Shown: positions 59,103 to 64,000 of the stretch, piece after piece
How positions within the stretch are numbered: position 1 is the stretch's first letter
Layout: each line of letters starts with the position of its first letter
Assembly (NCBI GenBank): GCA_026874595.1
Contig: CM049313.1
Coordinates: 21,880,008 to 21,944,007, forward strand
Reading direction: 5' to 3'
Source: Sipunculus nudus
Taxonomy: Eukaryota; Annelida; Sipuncula; Golfingiida; Sipunculidae
DNA: 64,000 nucleotides
Program-made: the position numbers and the translations under genes
Notes under the pieces: model-generated
The model's database searches: none
Seen by the model: the letters and a program-made list of their open reading frames with translations, nothing else
What the model was told of the DNA's origin: nothing

Positions 59103-60480
59103 AGAGACTCGATAATTATATAGACTTATTATTCATGTTTTTGCATGCACATGGCCTTCCTTATAAATCATTTAAACACACTTATCATAAGAAAAGGTAG
59201 TATGTGTATCGACTCGGTGTTTACCTGTCAGATCTTATGTGTTGCAAGTGTTCGAGCTATCGCTATGTGTCAGACAAAAGATTGACAAAGTTCTCTTCTG
59301 ATTCCCAGCGAGACCTGCTGTGCTGTAGACAAAGCCTGACATCCCCAGTCCCTAGGTATGGAGACTATCAACGCCCTCTTTAGGCTTTGGCTTGGCCGAT
59401 ACATTATAGCAAGGCTATCTGATAACTTACCAATTAACTTCAAGAACCCGGATGAAAGTCGGGAATTAGCCGAACCTGCCATTGCTAATTTTTAAGGTCT
59501 ACCTCCCAGTTTACCAGATCAACAATGAGGCACGCCAACCATTCTCTCCCGGGAGAAGTTAACATATCGACATAATGAATAAAAAGTTGTGGACCGGGGG
59601 AATGATTCGATAAATACTGTCAGCATTAAATATGTATTTAAGTTCAAGGGATTTTTTACATAAATGTGATGTAACAACAGTCACTGCTAGCAAAATCAAA
59701 CGAAACGAAAACTCCCTGTTTCTGTTTTCCCTAAAATAATAGTCATGTAGCCGGATAGGCCGGGAAAAAAATTGAAAAAAGCTGACTTTGATGTAAACAT
59801 GAAAGTATACATCTGTTATGTGACAAAAATAAAAAAAAACAAGATTTATATTTTATATCTACAGAATTTTATATTCTAAAAGGTGAATTTAAAACAAATT
59901 ATTTGGGAAACATGATATTAAATCCATATAAACTGCTGAGGAACATTTGAGAGTTAACTGTTATATCTATATTAAATAACTCGTGAATCATTCAACTAAG
60001 GTGAAATTAAAAATCTTAATAAAAAAATGTGACTTGGATTGTTCAGGATGTTAATGAAACTAAACCAAATAATCAGCAACACAATTGTTATTCTGTGTGC
60101 ATGTTGACAATGTCCGTCCGTGAGATTATGGTGACATGGAAAAATACACTACTTTTTCAGACGCTTATTTTATTGCATGTAACTAGCCGAACTGATCTGC
60201 TAATTTATAAAAGTGCTGCAAAATTTCACAGGACACCCTTGGTAGAAAAGTATACAAACGAAGTATACCGCCAGCATCTGTTTGCTAATTGGCAGGGCAT
60301 ATATAAATTTGAATATCACTAACATTTCATAGTTTATTGGTACATTTAAACTATATAAACATTTCATATATCACATTATCATAGGATCTTTCTAGTTCAC
60401 AATAATCGATGGATGTTAGCATATGACATGGAATGAAGTTGCATTTCCTTTAAAATATTGAGAAAGCAGGTCTAAAGAAG
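59103..60480. other. 3' UTR and flank
   Basis: Follows the channel stop codon. The antisense frame at 59270-59482 has no recognisable domain. A+T-rich sequence with the candidate AATAAA at 59578; no second gene seen. Confidence 0.5.
59578..59583 (+). terminator. Candidate polyadenylation signal AATAAA
   Basis: The first canonical AATAAA after the channel stop codon, about 475 bases downstream, giving a 3' UTR of about 0.5 kb. Another AATAAA lies near 59828. Confidence 0.45.
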
Positions 60481-60900
60481 AGATCCATATAATTATTGAG
60501 GATCAGGTTACATGCAGTTGATCCGGATCCAAATGTTTATCATAAAGGAAATACCCGGGAGTTCACGCGGATAGAGGATTATTGCAGAACATGGTAACGG
60601 GGAGTTGACTCGCATCCAGATGTTCATATTGAACAAGGTAACCGTGAGTTTACTCAGATCCACGGATCCATATGTTTATATTGAACAACGAAGTTGACTC
60701 GGATCCAAATGTTTATAGTCAATAAGGTAGCAGGGAGATGATCCGGATAAAGGTATAAAATGTATTGTTATTTCTAAGATCCAGATGTTCATAAAATACC
60801 AAGTGATATGTTACATATATATTTTAGTGGTTGCTCCCTGTATAAAGAAACATAAAGAGTAAGGTAACTGCTTAAGATCCATATGTTCATCAAATAACAG
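60480..60900. repeat. Degenerate minisatellite (GGATCCAAATGTTTAT units)
   Basis: CGGATCCAAATGTTTAT and variants recur near 60524, 60615, 60662, 60702, 60777 and 60873, spaced 40-100 bases, with AAGGTAACAGGGAGTTGACT between them. Weaker copies with GATCCGGAT continue to about 61860. Confidence 0.7.
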
Positions 60901-61281
60901 GTCACGTGCTACATGTACATCCTAAGAAATTGTTTATTAAGGATCAGAGCATGCACCATGAGGTGTTTATTTCATGCATATCATCTCACATTCAGTACAA
61001 TAGTATGTCCACATTTAGTACTCATCTACTGATGAATCTGGAACACTTTTATATTTATTGTTATTTTCAACACATTGTGGTAAACATATATCTTGTTTGC
61101 AAAGTATGTCTAAAATATCAATTAAACATGTCATGAGTATTCATTCTCTTTAATTTGTTATTTACAATTCAATAGGAATATATTCTACACATGTTCACAC
61201 GTGTTATATAAAAAAGACAAATAGCTAATGGCAAAAAGGCTAAATGTACAAATAGTGTTAAATTTAACAATATAACACTAT

Positions 61282-61286
<5 letters not shown>

Positions 61287-61340
<54 letters not shown>
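61287..61340. repeat. (TA)n microsatellite
   Basis: About 54 bases of TA repeat. Confidence 0.95.
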
Positions 61341-61344
<4 letters not shown>

Positions 61345-62229
61345 GAAGGGAGTGTTACCCTCCGATGTAACGTGCTTTATATTCATATATAATTGAAAGG
61401 TTTGAATTCAAATTCAGATATGTATTAAGGAATACGGTTTTGCTGAATTGCTCCGGATCGGGATTTGTTTCCCAAGGTCACTTTAGTTGGAAATGTTCTG
61501 GAATTTAGTGTTTACAAGAGATGATATAATGTGAAATGTCACGTATCCAGATTTTTATAACTGGTCAGCTTTATTTCAGTTTAACTCGTTCAGTATATAG
61601 GCTTTGGGTATGTTATTGTCCTGGAGGTTTTAGGAAATAGGTCCGGATCTTGTATTTGCAGAGTATCAAATTAAAGAAAACTGATCCGGATAATAATGTT
61701 TATACTAGAAATAGTTAATCGGACTGGATATGGATATTTTAAGAGAATCAGGTTATATAAGTTGTTTCCAGTCTTGATACTATTAGACGATCAGGTTATT
61801 AATATAAAAAGATTAAGGTTATCAAGAGTTGATCAAGATCTTGATATAAAAAATAGATTCAGGCTATAGGATGTTTTTTTTATCAGATCAATACGTTTCA
61901 ACCAGACTTTACTGGCAGTAAATGTGGATCATTATGTGAGTTAGTTTATAAATATTATATGACACTAAGTCAATTCAAATTTGAGTTGAATCTGATCTAA
62001 ATGTTAAAACATTAATTCTTACACAGTTGATATGAAGCAATGTTACGTAGATTATTTTGTATTTAAAAAATGACACAATATAATGTCATTATATTTGCAC
62101 ACAGTAATGTTAAACCATTTATTTAATGAAGGCCACTAAAATCGGTATATATTTTGTAGAATAAAATAATCCATATGGAACCTTCATGTTTAGAGTATAC
62201 ATTAGAAATCTCATCACGAGTATCCTTTC

Positions 62230-62230
<1 letters not shown>

Positions 62231-62304
<74 letters not shown>
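62231..62304. repeat. Compound (AT)n(GT)n microsatellite
   Basis: A TA run changes directly into a GT run, the same arrangement as at 340-382 but in the opposite orientation. Confidence 0.95.
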
Positions 62305-62305
<1 letters not shown>

Positions 62306-62332
62306 TTTTTAATCCTAGCACCGAAATATTTA

Positions 62333-62489
62333 CAGTAAAAATCTTGAAATACCGACCATCTACGAGACCTCGATATATTTTCAAACTGGTCGACTGGTTT
62401 TAGAAGCGAATAAGAATTGGGTTCGTGAAAAGTTGGCGTTATTTTGACGTGGTCGCTAAAAAGTGGTGGTCGTTAGGGGAAGTTTACTG
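62333..62489. mobile_element. 157-bp pogo-type MITE
   Basis: Starts CAGTAAAAATC and ends, read from the other strand, CAGTAAACTTCCCCTAACGA; TA dinucleotides flank both sides (62331-62332 and 62490-62491). The inner words CGACCACC and GGTCGTTAGGGG match those at the ends of the larger elements at 12811 and 23654. It has no coding capacity. Confidence 0.6.
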
Positions 62490-62491
62490 TA

Positions 62492-64000
62492 TTCATTTTT
62501 TATTTATATGAATATATTTTTACGGTTTTTTTCAGCTGACTGTTCTGAATAAATCAAAGTATAATATCTTTGATTATTTAATTTGCCTTTTATTGCAGTT
62601 TTATATTTATTTCAATAAATCATGTAACACCTATAAAGGAACAATTATATTCCTAAAGCGAGTGTTTGTATACATATATATGAAACATACGAAACGTCTC
62701 ATTTTACAATATAATTCAGAATTTCTCCACCTAAATCACTCAACTGAATACCAAACTAATTATTAAAAACCATGTAATATCAAGATGTTTAGATTCAGAC
62801 AATCGGGGATGGATAGTGCGGTCACCCAACCGCAGCTGAAAATACTCTCCCTCAACACTGTGACAAATATGAAAACAGCCATATTACTTTGCCCCGAAAC
62901 ATATTTATATATTTACGATTCACGACCTATAGTAAATTTTATCTTATCATTTTGAGCAAATGCATCATAAGAAAGCACGGCGTGTTCTGATATCATTGCC
63001 GCGGTGTTTGATCTACATTTGTCAACTGCCGATATACTGACTAAGGCTGGAGTGCATGTCGCAGAGTCATCAAAGGCCACCCTCTGACCAATGTACACGA
63101 TTTATTGCAGTTTGAATTTGGTACATATGGCCCGTCAGTAAGTGGATGAAGGTAGGTTAGCATACGTTTCATCTTTTGAAATTAAGTTGATGACTTGAAA
63201 ATGGTTGGAGTTGGCTGAAAAGGGGGCCATGGAACTTTGGGTTAAAGTAGCAAAAACTATAAAACCACACTTAGAGAGTGTAGACCTTCGCAGCTCAATA
63301 CTCCATATGGAATAGTCTGGAATTTTCCTTCAAAAAATCTTCACCAGATGGTGATCCGGATCCCCCCCCCCCCCAGTAAATCAATATTCCTTCTATCATG
63401 ACCTATCAAGAGAAATTCATCAAAATCAGTTAATCACTTTTTTAGAAATATTGCTAAAAGATAAACAATTATCAGTAGTTATTTGATAAGTTGTTTTGAA
63501 TTACCCTTTTAACTTTTCAGGTTATCTTGATCCCCTTAAACAGTTAAGTAATCTTTACCATTGTTTCATTCAAGCAGAGGATCAGACCCAGTTCCTGGTA
63601 TTAGTGTCCTGGTTGGGACATTTGTTCCGAAAAGCATTGCTAGCCTTTGACCCAACCTTGAACTGATGAACTATGAAACACATTTTTTTCCTATGTAGCC
63701 CATTCCAATAATAGTTTAGGATTGTTGCAGAGGTATTTGTGAGGCCTCTCTCTACTTTCTAATTAGTTTATACCATCGGTCCACCAGGAAACTTCAGATG
63801 TCGTAGGTCTTAATATAAGTGAACAGTGCTGCACGTTTATACATGTTTAAATGGTTTCTGAATGAACACATAGAGTAGCTACAGTAACGTCAGTTTAAAA
63901 AGCTGGAATTTAACACAAAGTAGGAATTTATAAATAACTTGCTGAATATTTTATTATTTACCGTCCCTTATTTACACAATGTCCATTTGCAGAAATAAGA
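62492..64000. other. Downstream flank, no gene seen
   Basis: A+T-rich sequence with a C run at 63363-63374. The short frame at 62913-63098 has no recognisable domain. Confidence 0.5.

Noticed and set aside
59270-59482. 70-residue antisense frame in the channel 3' UTR
   Set aside because: No domain and no splice or promoter signals; probably chance.

Overview
This window is eukaryotic, AT-rich and intron-rich. It has almost no long open reading frames and many simple repeats and decayed transposons. The transposon mix points to a lophotrochozoan animal, most likely a mollusc and possibly a bivalve. It includes a Ty3-type element with a tRNA-Leu primer site, a CR1-like LINE, tRNA-derived SINEs, and elements with a core of roughly 155-bp tandem repeats resembling those described in bivalves. 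Species assignment is inference.

Layout: 1-2522 holds only simple repeat. 2523-8991 is an old LTR-like sequence split by a decayed Ty3/gypsy-type retrotransposon (3019-8782, minus strand) that still has both LTRs, a 5-bp target duplication, a primer-binding site and a polypurine tract. 9300-11510 holds a decayed CR1/Jockey-like LINE on the minus strand. 11742-22621 (unit A) and 22622-30752 (unit B) form a large direct tandem duplication. Each unit carries a pogo-like non-autonomous DNA transposon, a tRNA-derived SINE relic, two perfect CRE sites with TATA boxes, and a copy of the first coding exon of an ion-channel gene. Unit A alone also carries a 2.7-kb TTAA-flanked DNA transposon with its own perfect 450-bp internal tandem duplication.

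The one convincing host gene is a plus-strand DEG/ENaC (amiloride-sensitive-type) sodium channel subunit. I could assemble 13 coding exons from either first exon (21728 or 29856) to the stop at 59102. Every junction is GT-AG and every phase agrees, giving about 699 residues. It has the N-terminal HG gating motif, TM1, the FPAVTICN segment, a complete cysteine-rich ectodomain, and TM2 with a G-M-S selectivity filter. Two features stand out. Two furin-type sites (RRKR and RKKR) bracket a very acidic 56-residue tract in the finger region, followed by a mucin-like Ser/Thr-rich exon; this is the arrangement that controls ENaC by proteolysis. In addition, the pre-TM2 exon has a truncated decoy copy 2.3 kb upstream that keeps its splice acceptor but reaches a stop before TM2.

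The introns (30057-58820) hold relics of short tandem-repeat elements, mostly about 155-bp or 340-bp units, in both orientations. They also hold a SINE and a pair of 190-bp direct repeats. Downstream (59103-64000) I see the 3' UTR, a degenerate minisatellite, microsatellites and a 157-bp pogo-type MITE. The largest uncertainty is whether the tandem duplication is real or an uncollapsed-haplotype assembly artefact.
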